Below the pieces are notes generated by a model, which was not told the DNA's origin, ran no database searches, and saw nothing but the letters and a program-made list of their open reading frames with translations. A DNA stretch of 14,082 nucleotides, from positions 1 through 14,082 of the forward strand of contig JBNKPL010000059.1 of the NCBI GenBank assembly GCA_050295355.1. Direction: 5' to 3'. The translations under genes and the position numbers were made by a program. Source of the stretch: CBFDBF01 sp050295355. Lineage in GTDB: Bacteria; Pseudomonadota; Gammaproteobacteria; Chromatiales; Chromatiaceae. Of this stretch, positions 1 through 6,560 are shown one piece after another; position 1 is the first letter of the stretch, and each line of letters begins with the position of its first letter.

Positions 1-39
1 CGCCCCGAGGACGGGACTCCAGCAATAAACGCATTGACC

Positions 40-336
40 TTAGCAGCACTCCTCTTCCAACTGCAGCAGAAGCTCCAGCGCCTCCTCATCCCGCCAGGTT
101 TCGAACAGTTCACGAATCTGATTGATGTTGGAGTGGACCAGAAACAGGTCGTCGGGCCTGGGACCGGAACCGCCCTGCCGCTTGTTCATGAAGTAGTCCC
201 AGAAGGCGTTACTGCGGCCCGGTTGGGCGAGCTGGTTTTCGATACAGGCCATGAGCCGCGCGGCATTGCCGTCGCAATCGATACCCTCGAAGCTGATGTA
301 GCGGTCGGTGGTTTTAGGTTCGCCGGTCTGGGACAT
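40..336 (-). CDS. cowN: CowN, N2-fixation sustaining protein
   Basis: This is a 98-residue soluble protein that I recognise as CowN. In diazotrophs such as Rhodospirillum rubrum, CowN lets nitrogenase-dependent growth continue when carbon monoxide is present. What is visible is an N-terminal core DRYISFEGIDCDGNA at about residues 11-25, a SNAFWDYFMNK stretch near the middle, and an acidic C-terminus ending LEEECC, all typical of the family. The length also fits. The ATG lies 34 bases after the soeC stop on the same strand, so the gene is probably the last of the soe transcript, although no strong Shine-Dalgarno sequence is seen. A place beside sulfite oxidation genes rather than nif genes is unexpected; nif genes could lie beyond the left edge. 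The recognition rests on remembered family motifs, not on a search. Confidence 0.82.
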   Translation of the reverse strand: MSQTGEPKTTDRYISFEGIDCDGNAARLMACIENQLAQPGRSNAFWDYFMNKRQGGSGPRPDDLFLVHSNINQIRELFETWRDEEALELLLQLEEECC

Positions 337-370
337 AAGGGGATCTCGGTGGGGCAGGGCCTCACCCTAC

Positions 371-1351
371 TCAAGCCATGGATTGGTAATAGAGATTCTG
401 CGGATGCCGCGCCTCGGCAAAGAAGTACCAGCGCTCGGCCAGCGCCCCCAGGTACTGCACCGCAAAAGCAAGGATCGGCAGGTTGGCGGACTCCACCATA
501 TAAGAGGCGCCAATCAAGAGGACAGGCACGGGAAACAACAGCAGCAGGAACAGGACCCGCACCCGCAGCATGGTGCCCTGGCTCTCGCCGTGGAAGAACT
601 CGCGGGTATTAAAAGAGCCGCCCATAAAGCCCTGCGCCTTCTGCTCCATGCGGCTGTGACGCACGCCGATGGCGCTCTGCAGGCTCACCTTGCACTTGAG
701 TCTGCGGTTGCGGATCAGGGAGAGCCCCCGCGACACCAGCCCGAACAGGGTGAATATCACTGCCCAGGTACCGTAGAAACCCACAAGATCCGCGCCCGTA
801 AAGGCGGAGAAGGCCGCCGCGAACATGAAGCCCGTGGCAATGCCGAGCAGTGTGTAGTTGATCACCGTCAGCGGCGAATGCCAATCCTGGATGAACTTGA
901 TGCTGGCGTAGATCATGGCGGTGCAACCGAACAGGGCGAAGGCGGCCAAACCCGCGAGCAGACCGATGATCAGGCTGGCATCGATGGGCAGTGTGCCCTG
1001 GATGGAGAACAGCGCGCCGGTCCAGCCGAAGTAGTGAATCACGCCATAGAGAAACACCAGGCCCATAAAGGCGGGCAGCAGGATCACCTCGCGGGAGAGC
1101 CAAGAGGTACGCCATTGGCTGATGGCACGCCAGGCGCGCTCGGGATGCCCAAGATGGAAAAAGGAGGCGAACAGCCCCGCGCCGAGGAACACCAGCGAGA
1201 CCAGACTGCCGATGGCGTAGAAGCCCTGGCTGTCCTGCGGCGGCAGCAGGTTGGCGAGGGAGTAGACCTGTCCCGTATAGAGGGCCAGGAACAGACCCTG
1301 GCCGACGCCGATCAGGGTGGTAAGAAAGATGACGGAAAATGCTGGGTGCAT
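371..1351 (-). CDS. soeC: SoeC, membrane anchor subunit of sulfite dehydrogenase (DmsC family)
   Basis: This 326-residue integral membrane protein of the DmsC family has about eight hydrophobic helices. The segment HLGHPERAWRAISQWRTSWL (about residues 66-85), which joins early helices, is the hallmark of DmsC-type quinone-reactive anchors. In SoeABC this subunit holds the cytoplasmic SoeAB pair on the inner membrane and passes electrons from sulfite oxidation to the quinone pool. The start is well supported: AGGAA lies 7 bases before the ATG. It follows soeB after 129 bases that carry inverted repeats, and cowN follows it. DmsC anchors also serve DMSO reductase and other complexes, so the sulfite assignment depends on the soeA and soeB neighbours. 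Confidence 0.85.
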   Translation of the reverse strand: MHPAFSVIFLTTLIGVGQGLFLALYTGQVYSLANLLPPQDSQGFYAIGSLVSLVFLGAGLFASFFHLGHPERAWRAISQWRTSWLSREVILLPAFMGLVFLYGVIHYFGWTGALFSIQGTLPIDASLIIGLLAGLAAFALFGCTAMIYASIKFIQDWHSPLTVINYTLLGIATGFMFAAAFSAFTGADLVGFYGTWAVIFTLFGLVSRGLSLIRNRRLKCKVSLQSAIGVRHSRMEQKAQGFMGGSFNTREFFHGESQGTMLRVRVLFLLLLFPVPVLLIGASYMVESANLPILAFAVQYLGALAERWYFFAEARHPQNLYYQSMA

Positions 1352-1400
1352 GGCTGGTTCCTAAAAGTCTGTCAAAGGCTCCGGGCTAAGCGAAGTGGTG

Positions 1401-1462
1401 AGTGCGGGGTGCGAAGTGCGCCTCCGGCATCGGTGCGCACCACGCACCCCGCACTCCGCACT
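1401..1462. repeat. Inverted-repeat pair between soeB and soeC (gene-less copy of the element arms)
   Basis: The left arm (1401-1421) contains GTGCGGGGTGCGAAGTGCG and matches bases 2222-2242, at the left end of the neighbouring element, over 21 bases without a mismatch. The right arm (1443-1461) matches 18 of 19 bases of that element's right arm (2666-2685) in the same relative orientation. The two arms pair as a hairpin, 14 base pairs between 1400-1413 and 1443-1456, with a smaller stem inside (1416-1421 with 1435-1440). A further partial copy, CGCACTCCGCC, runs to 1480 and abuts the soeB stop codon at 1481-1483. The hairpin could affect read-through or mRNA stability between soeB and soeC. 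I read it as an element copy that has lost its gene, or as a REP-like repeat. Confidence 0.8.
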
Positions 1463-1480
1463 TCTTCTCCGCACTCCGCC

Positions 1481-2206
1481 CTACCACGTCACATCGTCCA
1501 GGGTATCCACATCGGCCGGCAGCGCGGGCAGTTCTTCCTTGACCAGCGGATTGTCGGCGCGGATCAGTTCATCCTCGTGGATATGGATCCGCACCTTGCG
1601 CCGCGGCAGATAGTGGTTGGAGGGGCGTGATCCCCACTCGGGCATCAACTGGTAGCCCCCCTGCTCGCGGATCAGCACCGAGACCTCCGAGTCGGAGTCC
1701 TGCACGTCGCCGAAGAAACGGGCGCCTGCCGGGCAGGACAATACACAGGCGGGCTTGCGCTCCGCCTCGGGCAGGGACTGGTCGGTAATGCGGTCGATGC
1801 AGAGGGTGCACTTCTTCATCACCTTCTGCTGTTCATCGAACTCGCGGGCGCCGTAGGGACAGGCCCAGGAGCAGTATTTGCAGCCGATGCACTTGTCGTA
1901 GTCCACCAGCACCACGCCGTTGTCTTCCCGCTTGTAGCTGGCCCCCGTGGGACACACGGGGATGCAGGGCGGTTCCTCGCAGTGCAGGCAGGATTTCGGA
2001 AAGTGCAGGGTCTCGGTCTTGGGATAGGTCCCGATCTCGAAGGTTTGCACCCGATTAAAAAACGTCCCCGTGGGATCGGCCTCATAGGGGTTCTGGTCGG
2101 GCAGGGGACCCGCCCAGCCCGAGGTGTTCCACTGCTTGCAGCTGGTCACGCAGGCGTGGCAGCCGACGCAGATATTAAGGTCAATTACTAATGCAAGTTG
2201 AGTCAT
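1481..2206 (-). CDS. soeB: SoeB, four-cluster iron-sulfur subunit of sulfite dehydrogenase
   Basis: This 241-residue DmsB-type ferredoxin wires the molybdenum subunit to the membrane anchor. Four cysteine groups for [4Fe-4S] clusters are visible: C13/C16/C19/C23, C73/C76/C81/C85, C106/C109/C112/C116, and C133/C136 with C154/C158. The N-terminus MTQLALVIDLNICVGCHACV and the segment with GWAGPLPDQNPYEADPTGTF match my memory of SoeB from purple sulfur bacteria. There is no signal peptide, which fits a cytoplasmic enzyme. Oddly, no Shine-Dalgarno sequence precedes the ATG: only about 9 bases separate it from the terminal repeat of the element at 2216-2685. That insertion may have displaced the original ribosome-binding context. 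Confidence 0.87.
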   Translation of the reverse strand: MTQLALVIDLNICVGCHACVTSCKQWNTSGWAGPLPDQNPYEADPTGTFFNRVQTFEIGTYPKTETLHFPKSCLHCEEPPCIPVCPTGASYKREDNGVVLVDYDKCIGCKYCSWACPYGAREFDEQQKVMKKCTLCIDRITDQSLPEAERKPACVLSCPAGARFFGDVQDSDSEVSVLIREQGGYQLMPEWGSRPSNHYLPRRKVRIHIHEDELIRADNPLVKEELPALPADVDTLDDVTW

Positions 2207-2215
2207 TACTATTCA

Positions 2216-2242
2216 GTGCGAAGTGCGGGGTGCGAAGTGCGC
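2216..2242. repeat. Left terminal repeat of the 470-base element
   Basis: Bases 2216-2235 form the left copy of the 20-base inverted repeat. The repeat extends to 2242 as a second copy of GTGCGAAGTGCG. Bases 2222-2242 recur exactly at 1401-1421. Confidence 0.9.
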
Positions 2243-2272
2243 TGCCTTTACACCACCTTGTTCGCTCATTAC

Positions 2273-2647
2273 CTATTTTGTCAGTGATTTCCTTAGTCCA
2301 CCCAGAATGCGCTGGATCTCCAGACAATCTTCTTTAAGGGACTCAAATTCATCTTGGCCGATGTAGTTCATATCCAACGCCACATACAGCTGGCTCCTCA
2401 CCTCAGCGAGTGAACCTCTGGCTATCGAGAGATAGTGCGCGAACTCCCGATTGCTATATCTTTCAAACCCTTCTGCGATATTGGACATAACAGAAACCGC
2501 CGCCCTCTGTATCTGGTTTCTCAAACCAAAATCCCACATAAACGGTTCGTACCCGGTAATCCGGTATATCGCCGAGGCCAGGCCCCGCGCCTTCCTCCAT
2601 CCAGCCAAATCCTCAAACCTCGTTACACCCATTCCATTTCCCGCCAT
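2273..2647 (-). CDS. Four helix bundle protein, S23/IVP-like family
   Basis: This 124-residue protein belongs to the family first seen in intervening sequences of 23S rRNA genes (S23/IVP), whose members are small all-helical proteins related to the Avd accessory protein of diversity-generating retroelements. Visible hallmarks are FEDLAGWRKARGLASAIY near the N-terminus, then DFGLRNQIQRAAVSVMSNIA, EGFER and IARGSLAEVRSQL, and a C-terminal helix with LEIQRILGGLRKSL. The ATG at 2647 is chosen because GGAGGAA lies about 6 bases before it; an in-frame ATG at 2725 would read through the terminal repeat and the end of soeA. The gene sits between soeA and soeB and looks by eye less GC-rich than they do, so it is probably an insertion. 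The biochemical function of such orphan members is unknown. Confidence 0.85.
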   Translation of the reverse strand: MAGNGMGVTRFEDLAGWRKARGLASAIYRITGYEPFMWDFGLRNQIQRAAVSVMSNIAEGFERYSNREFAHYLSIARGSLAEVRSQLYVALDMNYIGQDEFESLKEDCLEIQRILGGLRKSLTK

Positions 2648-2665
2648 CCTAGCTTCCTCCCTAAA

Positions 2666-2685
2666 TCGCACCCCGCACTTCGCAC
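2666..2685. repeat. Right terminal repeat of the 470-base element
   Basis: TCGCACCCCGCACTTCGCAC is the exact reverse complement of bases 2216-2235. Its last base is also the final base of the soeA stop codon (minus strand, 2687-2685). Confidence 0.9.
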
Positions 2686-5594
2686 TAATCAATCCCCGCT
2701 TTCTTGCGGAACATCCCTGCCACATAGGCCTGCCACTTGGCGCGCCGTTTCTTCTGCCCCGGCACCGCCTTGAGGGGTTTGAACTGGGGCCAGCTCTGTT
2801 TCGGCTCGCCCTCCTCCGCCTTGTAGATCTTCACCCGCACATCGAACCAGGCCGCCTGGCCCGTGACGGGATCGGAGTTGGAGAGGTGGTCCCCCGCCTC
2901 GCAGGGCGGCAGCTCTTCGGGGATCAGGTGGTTAAGCAGAAATCCCTTCTGCGATTCGTTGGCCTTGGCGGAGAGTCCCCAGGCGCCCGCCGCCTTGCCG
3001 ATGGCGTTCCAGGTCCAAACCGTACCCGGCTCCACCGCCTCGGAGAAGCGGCACATGCAGCGCACCTTGTTGGTGGGCGACTCCACCCAGATCCAGTCGC
3101 CGTCTTCGATCCCCTTGCTGCGGGCGGTGAGCGGATTGACGAACAGGTAGTTGTGGGTGTGGATCTGCCGCAGCCAGGCGTTCTGGGAGTCCCAGGAGTG
3201 GTACATGGCCATGGGCCGCTGGGTCAGCGCATGCAGGGGATACTCGCGGGTATCCACCAGCTTGGAGAGCAGCGGATCGCTGAAGAACGGCAGCGGATCG
3301 AAATGGGTCTCCACCCGTTTGCGCAGGTGGTCGGGCGGCTGCCGGCCGTCCCATTTGCCCTGGGCCGCGAGGCGGAACTTCTGCAGCGGCTCGGAGTAGA
3401 TATGCAGGGTAATGGGCTCCACGTAACGGGTCATACCGTGGGCGCGCGCCCAGTGCAGGTAGCCCATGTTCCAGTTGCGCATGTACTGGTAGGAGCGCGG
3501 CAGCTCGTAGTGATAGACGCAGCCGTTCTTCTGGTACATCTCCCACTGCCGCGGATTGGGCTCGCCCTTGAGAAACTTCTCGCCCCCCTTGCCGCGCCAG
3601 CCCGCCAGGAAGCCGATGCCCGAGCCGGGCGAGGTCTCGTAGTTGGTAATGAAATCGGGGTAGTCGCGGAACTTGCGTGAGCCGTCCTCTTTCACAAAGG
3701 CGGGCAGCTTGAGCCGGGTGCCCAGCTCCACGATCACATCCTGGAACGGCTTGCACTCCCCCTTCGGCGGCAGCACGGGCACGCGCACCGAATCCACGGG
3801 GCCTTCGTATTCGGAAATGGGACGGTCCAGCATGGACATCACATCGTGCCGTTCCAGGTAGGTGGTGTCGGGCAGCACCAGGTCGGCGAAGGCCACGGTC
3901 TCGGACTGGAAGGCGTCGGAAACGATGATAAAGGGGATCTTGTACTCCCCGTTCTCATCCTTGTCCTTCAGCATCTCACGCACGCCGACCGTGTTCATGG
4001 AGGAGTTCCAGGCCATGTTGGCCATGAACAGCAGCAGGGTGTCGATCTTGTAGGGGTCGCCGCGCCAGGCGTTGGTGATGGCGTTGTGCATCAGGCCATG
4101 CACCGAAAGGGGATACTCCCAGGAGAAGGCCTTGTCGATACGCACGGGCTGCCCTTCGTCGTCCACGAACAGGTCTTCGGGCTTGGCGGGCCAGCCCAGG
4201 GGCATGCCGTCCAGCGGCGTGTCCGGCTGCACCCCTTCCGGGCCATGGGGCGGTTTCGGGCAGGGCGGGATGGGACGCGGAAAGGGCGCCTTGTGACGGA
4301 ACCCGCCCGGGCGGTCGATGGTGCCGAGGATGCTCATCAGGATGCCCAGGGCGCGGATGGTCTGAAAGCCGTTGGAGTGGGCCGCCAGGCCGCGCATGGA
4401 GTGGAAGGCCACGGGATTGCCCTCCACGGTGTCGTGATCCTTGCCCCAGCAGTCGGTCCACTGCACGGGCAGTTCGATCTTCTGGTCGCGGGCGGTGACG
4501 CCCATCTCGTGGGCCAGACGGCGGATATCATCCGCCGGGATGCCCGTGATCCCCTCCGCCCACTCGGGGGTGTAGTCCGCCACCCGCTCCTTCAGGAGCT
4601 GGAAGGCGGGCTTGACGGGAGTGCCGTCCTCCAGGGTGAACTCACCCAGCAGGTAGGGGTCGGCCCCCTCGGTGTGGGTGGAGATCTCCTTGTCCAGGTC
4701 GCGGTCCCACCACAGCTTGTTCTGGGGATCGAAACACCCCTCTTCGATGTGCATCTCGAAGCGCTTAAACAGGCCGTAGTCGTCCGCCTCGGGGTCGTTG
4801 ATCACCAGCTCCGCGGCGTTGGTGTAGCGCACCAGGAAGTCGCGGTCGTAGAGCCCCTGCTTGATAATCTCGTGGATGAAGGCGAGCAGCAGCGCGCCGT
4901 CGGTGCCCGGGCGGATGGGCACCCACTCGTCGGCAATGGCGGAGTAGCCCGTACGAATGGGGTTGATGGAGACGAAACGCCCGCCCGAGCGTTTGAACTT
5001 GCCGAGGGCCGACTTCAGGGGATTGGAGTGGTGGTCCTCGGCGGTGCCGATCATGATGAAGAGCTTGGAGCGCTCCAGGTCGGGGCCGCCGAACTCCCAG
5101 AAGGAGCCGCCGATGGTATAAATGAGCCCTGCCGCCATGTTGACGGAACAGAAGCCGCCGTGGGCGGCGTAGTTGGGGGTGCCGAACTGCTTGGCGAACA
5201 GGCCAGTCAGGCCCTGCATCTGGTCGCGGCCCGTGAAGAGCGCGAACTTCTTGGGGTCCTCGGCGCGCAGCCGGCCCAGCCGCTCCTCCATGATGCCGAA
5301 CGCCTGGTCCCAGGAGATCTCCTCGAACTCGGAATCCCCCCGCTCCGCGCCCTTCTTGCGCAGCAGCGGCTTGGTGATACGCGCCGGGGAGTACTGCTTC
5401 ATGATCCCCGAGGAGCCCTTGGCACAGATCACCCCCTTGTTGAGGGGGTGGTTGGGGTTGCCCTCAATGTGACGCACCTCGCCGTCGCGCAGGGTCACCC
5501 GGATGCCGCAGCGGCAGGCGCACATGTAGCAGGTGGTCTCTTTGATTTCGACGCGGCCGATATCCCTGTCCGAACGGGTGGTGGGGTCCAGCAT
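2685..5594 (-). CDS. soeA: SoeA, molybdopterin subunit of cytoplasmic sulfite dehydrogenase
   Basis: This 969-residue enzyme belongs to the DMSO reductase superfamily (molybdenum bis-pyranopterin). It should oxidise sulfite to sulfate and send electrons to SoeB. The N-terminal [4Fe-4S] site is C22-x2-C25-x3-C29-x27-C57, followed by GVICAKGSSGIMKQYSPAR. The segment HGGFCSVNMAAG contains C149, a likely molybdenum ligand by position. FTGRDQMQGLTGLFAKQFGT and the later SFWEFGGPDL and GTAEDHHSNPLK agree with my memory of SoeA from purple sulfur bacteria. There is no twin-arginine signal, so it is cytoplasmic, unlike PsrA, PhsA or TtrA. The ATG at 5594 has a weak CAGGA upstream. Its last base lies inside the terminal repeat of the element that separates it from soeB. 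A related polysulfide or thiosulfate enzyme cannot be fully excluded. Confidence 0.85.
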   Translation of the reverse strand: MLDPTTRSDRDIGRVEIKETTCYMCACRCGIRVTLRDGEVRHIEGNPNHPLNKGVICAKGSSGIMKQYSPARITKPLLRKKGAERGDSEFEEISWDQAFGIMEERLGRLRAEDPKKFALFTGRDQMQGLTGLFAKQFGTPNYAAHGGFCSVNMAAGLIYTIGGSFWEFGGPDLERSKLFIMIGTAEDHHSNPLKSALGKFKRSGGRFVSINPIRTGYSAIADEWVPIRPGTDGALLLAFIHEIIKQGLYDRDFLVRYTNAAELVINDPEADDYGLFKRFEMHIEEGCFDPQNKLWWDRDLDKEISTHTEGADPYLLGEFTLEDGTPVKPAFQLLKERVADYTPEWAEGITGIPADDIRRLAHEMGVTARDQKIELPVQWTDCWGKDHDTVEGNPVAFHSMRGLAAHSNGFQTIRALGILMSILGTIDRPGGFRHKAPFPRPIPPCPKPPHGPEGVQPDTPLDGMPLGWPAKPEDLFVDDEGQPVRIDKAFSWEYPLSVHGLMHNAITNAWRGDPYKIDTLLLFMANMAWNSSMNTVGVREMLKDKDENGEYKIPFIIVSDAFQSETVAFADLVLPDTTYLERHDVMSMLDRPISEYEGPVDSVRVPVLPPKGECKPFQDVIVELGTRLKLPAFVKEDGSRKFRDYPDFITNYETSPGSGIGFLAGWRGKGGEKFLKGEPNPRQWEMYQKNGCVYHYELPRSYQYMRNWNMGYLHWARAHGMTRYVEPITLHIYSEPLQKFRLAAQGKWDGRQPPDHLRKRVETHFDPLPFFSDPLLSKLVDTREYPLHALTQRPMAMYHSWDSQNAWLRQIHTHNYLFVNPLTARSKGIEDGDWIWVESPTNKVRCMCRFSEAVEPGTVWTWNAIGKAAGAWGLSAKANESQKGFLLNHLIPEELPPCEAGDHLSNSDPVTGQAAWFDVRVKIYKAEEGEPKQSWPQFKPLKAVPGQKKRRAKWQAYVAGMFRKKAGID

Positions 5595-5631
5595 ATTCCT
5601 GATCCGTATTGATTTATTTTAAGAATGTAAT

Positions 5632-5645
5632 TTAGAACATTCTAA
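5632..5645. promoter_or_regulatory. 14-base palindrome upstream of soeA, candidate operator
   Basis: TTAGAACATTCTAA is a dyad with perfect 6-base arms around CA, 38 bases before the soeA start codon. A second overlapping dyad, AGAATGT (5622-5628) with ACATTCT (5637-5643), widens the symmetry. It overlaps a possible -10 hexamer for soeA, so a bound protein would control initiation. I cannot name the regulator. Confidence 0.4.
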
Positions 5646-5668
5646 TATTCCATGTCTTACGTCCGCAA
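5639..5668 (-). promoter_or_regulatory. Possible sigma-70 promoter for soeA
   Basis: Read on the minus strand, TTGCGG (5668-5663) and TAGAAT (5644-5639) are 18 bases apart, about 45 bases before the soeA ATG. The stretch from 5595 to 5700 is clearly AT-rich against its surroundings. This suggests that soeA has its own start of transcription besides any read-through from the cytochrome genes. Confidence 0.35.
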
Positions 5669-5748
5669 CCTCAATAAAGATTAGTCGGCCATAAGTAATT
5701 TTGGTACTGCCAATTTTGGAGCGTCGCGGGGTGACGAATAATCATAGC

Positions 5749-5854
5749 GTGGGCCTGCCCCACCGTCTTATGGAGCAGCGGCGCGTGATCCGGCGGGGTA
5801 AGACCCCGCCCTACGGAAGGTGCGTTCTGTTGTAGGGTGGGGCCCTGCCCCACC
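5749..5854. repeat. Three REP-like hairpins between the cytochrome b gene and soeA
   Basis: Three short palindromes of the same style lie in the 288-base gap. They are GTGGG/CCCAC (5749-5763), GGCGGGGT/ACCCCGCC with a 3-base loop (5792-5810), and GGTGGGGC/GCCCCACC with a 3-base loop (5836-5854). The last two carry a GTAGGG-type extension in opposite orientations, as seen in intergenic repeats of many gammaproteobacteria. They could stabilise or end the transcript of the cytochrome pair. There is no U-run typical of an intrinsic terminator. Confidence 0.6.
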
Positions 5855-5882
5855 AGTTACCCCACCACACGGATGGCCCTGG

Positions 5883-6557
5883 TTACTCCCCTTTCAGCCG
5901 TTGAGGCTGCTCCGCCTCCAGATAGGCCTCTTCCACCTCGGAAAGCTCCACTTTCTCAAACCCGGTGATCATGGTCTTGATATAGGCGAAGGGGGTTTTG
6001 CCAGTGGTGGTCATGTAGACATGGATGATGGCGAAAGCCACCATCAGGAACGCGGCCGCGGTATGGGCAAAAACCAGGATTTCAAAATAGAACCCGGCAT
6101 CCGGGATGCCGTTCCAGAAATCATACAACAGATAGACAATCCCTGTGGCGGCCAGGGCCGGGCCGATGAGGATCATAAAGGTGAGATAGGCCAGCGCCTG
6201 CAGGGGATTCTGCTTGTGGCGCAGGGTCTTGATATGGGGATGTTTCGCCCCCGAGAGGATACCCCAGGCGTAGTACTTGATCACCGCCAGCATGCCGCCC
6301 CGCTTGGGCAGGAACTGGCGCCAGTTGCCGGTGGTGAAGTTCCAGAAGGTGGTGAACAACCACAGCACGATGAGCAGGATCGCCGCCGTGGTGTGCAGTT
6401 CCACCGCGCTCTGGAAATCCATGAAATCATGGGTGCCGTGCAGCCCGAAGCCCGTGTAGGCCAACATGAAGATCAGCACCGCCTGGGACCAGTGCCAGAA
6501 GCGTTCATAGATGGTGTAAATCTTGACCGCCTGTTGGCGTCTATTTTCGTTTGCCAT
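5883..6557 (-). CDS. Cytochrome b561-type membrane protein, partner of the octaheme cytochrome
   Basis: This 224-residue protein has four predicted transmembrane helices, like the cytochrome b subunits of formate dehydrogenase, Ni-Fe hydrogenase and thiosulfate reductase. Candidate heme-ligand histidines are H22 (in ERFWHW), H55, H165 and H179, placed in helices as expected for two b hemes. The C-terminal tail is charged and cytoplasmic in style (GFEKVELSEVEEAYLEAEQP). The ATG lies 3 bases after the stop codon of the octaheme gene, so the two are probably translated together. The likely job is to move electrons between the quinone pool and the periplasmic octaheme cytochrome. The direction cannot be told from sequence. 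Confidence 0.82.
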   Translation of the reverse strand: MANENRRQQAVKIYTIYERFWHWSQAVLIFMLAYTGFGLHGTHDFMDFQSAVELHTTAAILLIVLWLFTTFWNFTTGNWRQFLPKRGGMLAVIKYYAWGILSGAKHPHIKTLRHKQNPLQALAYLTFMILIGPALAATGIVYLLYDFWNGIPDAGFYFEILVFAHTAAAFLMVAFAIIHVYMTTTGKTPFAYIKTMITGFEKVELSEVEEAYLEAEQPQRLKGE

Positions 6558-6560
6558 GAA

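Larger units (their letters stand above)
2216..2685 (-). mobile_element. Small TIR-bounded element carrying a four-helix-bundle gene, inserted in the soe operon
   Basis: The segment begins with GTGCGAAGTGCGGGGTGCGA (2216-2235) and ends with its exact reverse complement (2666-2685), a perfect 20-base terminal inverted repeat. The bases just outside are TATTCA (2210-2215) and TAATCA (2686-2691), a 5/6 match that could be a worn target duplication. The only gene inside is the four-helix-bundle ORF at 2273-2647. The left end also holds GTGCGAAGTGCG twice in tandem (2216-2227 and 2230-2241). The last base of the element supplies the G of the soeA TAG stop codon. No transposase is present, so movement would need help from elsewhere. 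The boundaries come from sequence symmetry only, and mobility is inferred. Confidence 0.55.

Noticed and set aside
1398..1480. A CRISPR-like array from the repeated GTGCGGGG motifs
   Set aside because: The units are inverted and irregular with no constant spacer length, and no cas gene is present.
308..1630. A 440-codon open frame on the plus strand across soeC and soeB
   Set aside because: It spans two real minus-strand genes and the repeat-filled gap between them, and the product is low-complexity.
2685..5594. Assigning the molybdenum enzyme as tetrathionate (TtrA) or thiosulfate (PhsA) reductase because of the OTR-family neighbour
   Set aside because: There is no twin-arginine signal, and the sequence segments and the B and C subunits fit SoeABC better. 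The name OTR also reflects in vitro activity only.
3846..5612. A 588-codon open frame on the plus strand opposite soeA
   Set aside because: It is a shadow of high GC at third codon positions. Its product is rich in G, V, H and Q with no domain, while the minus strand encodes clear SoeA motifs.
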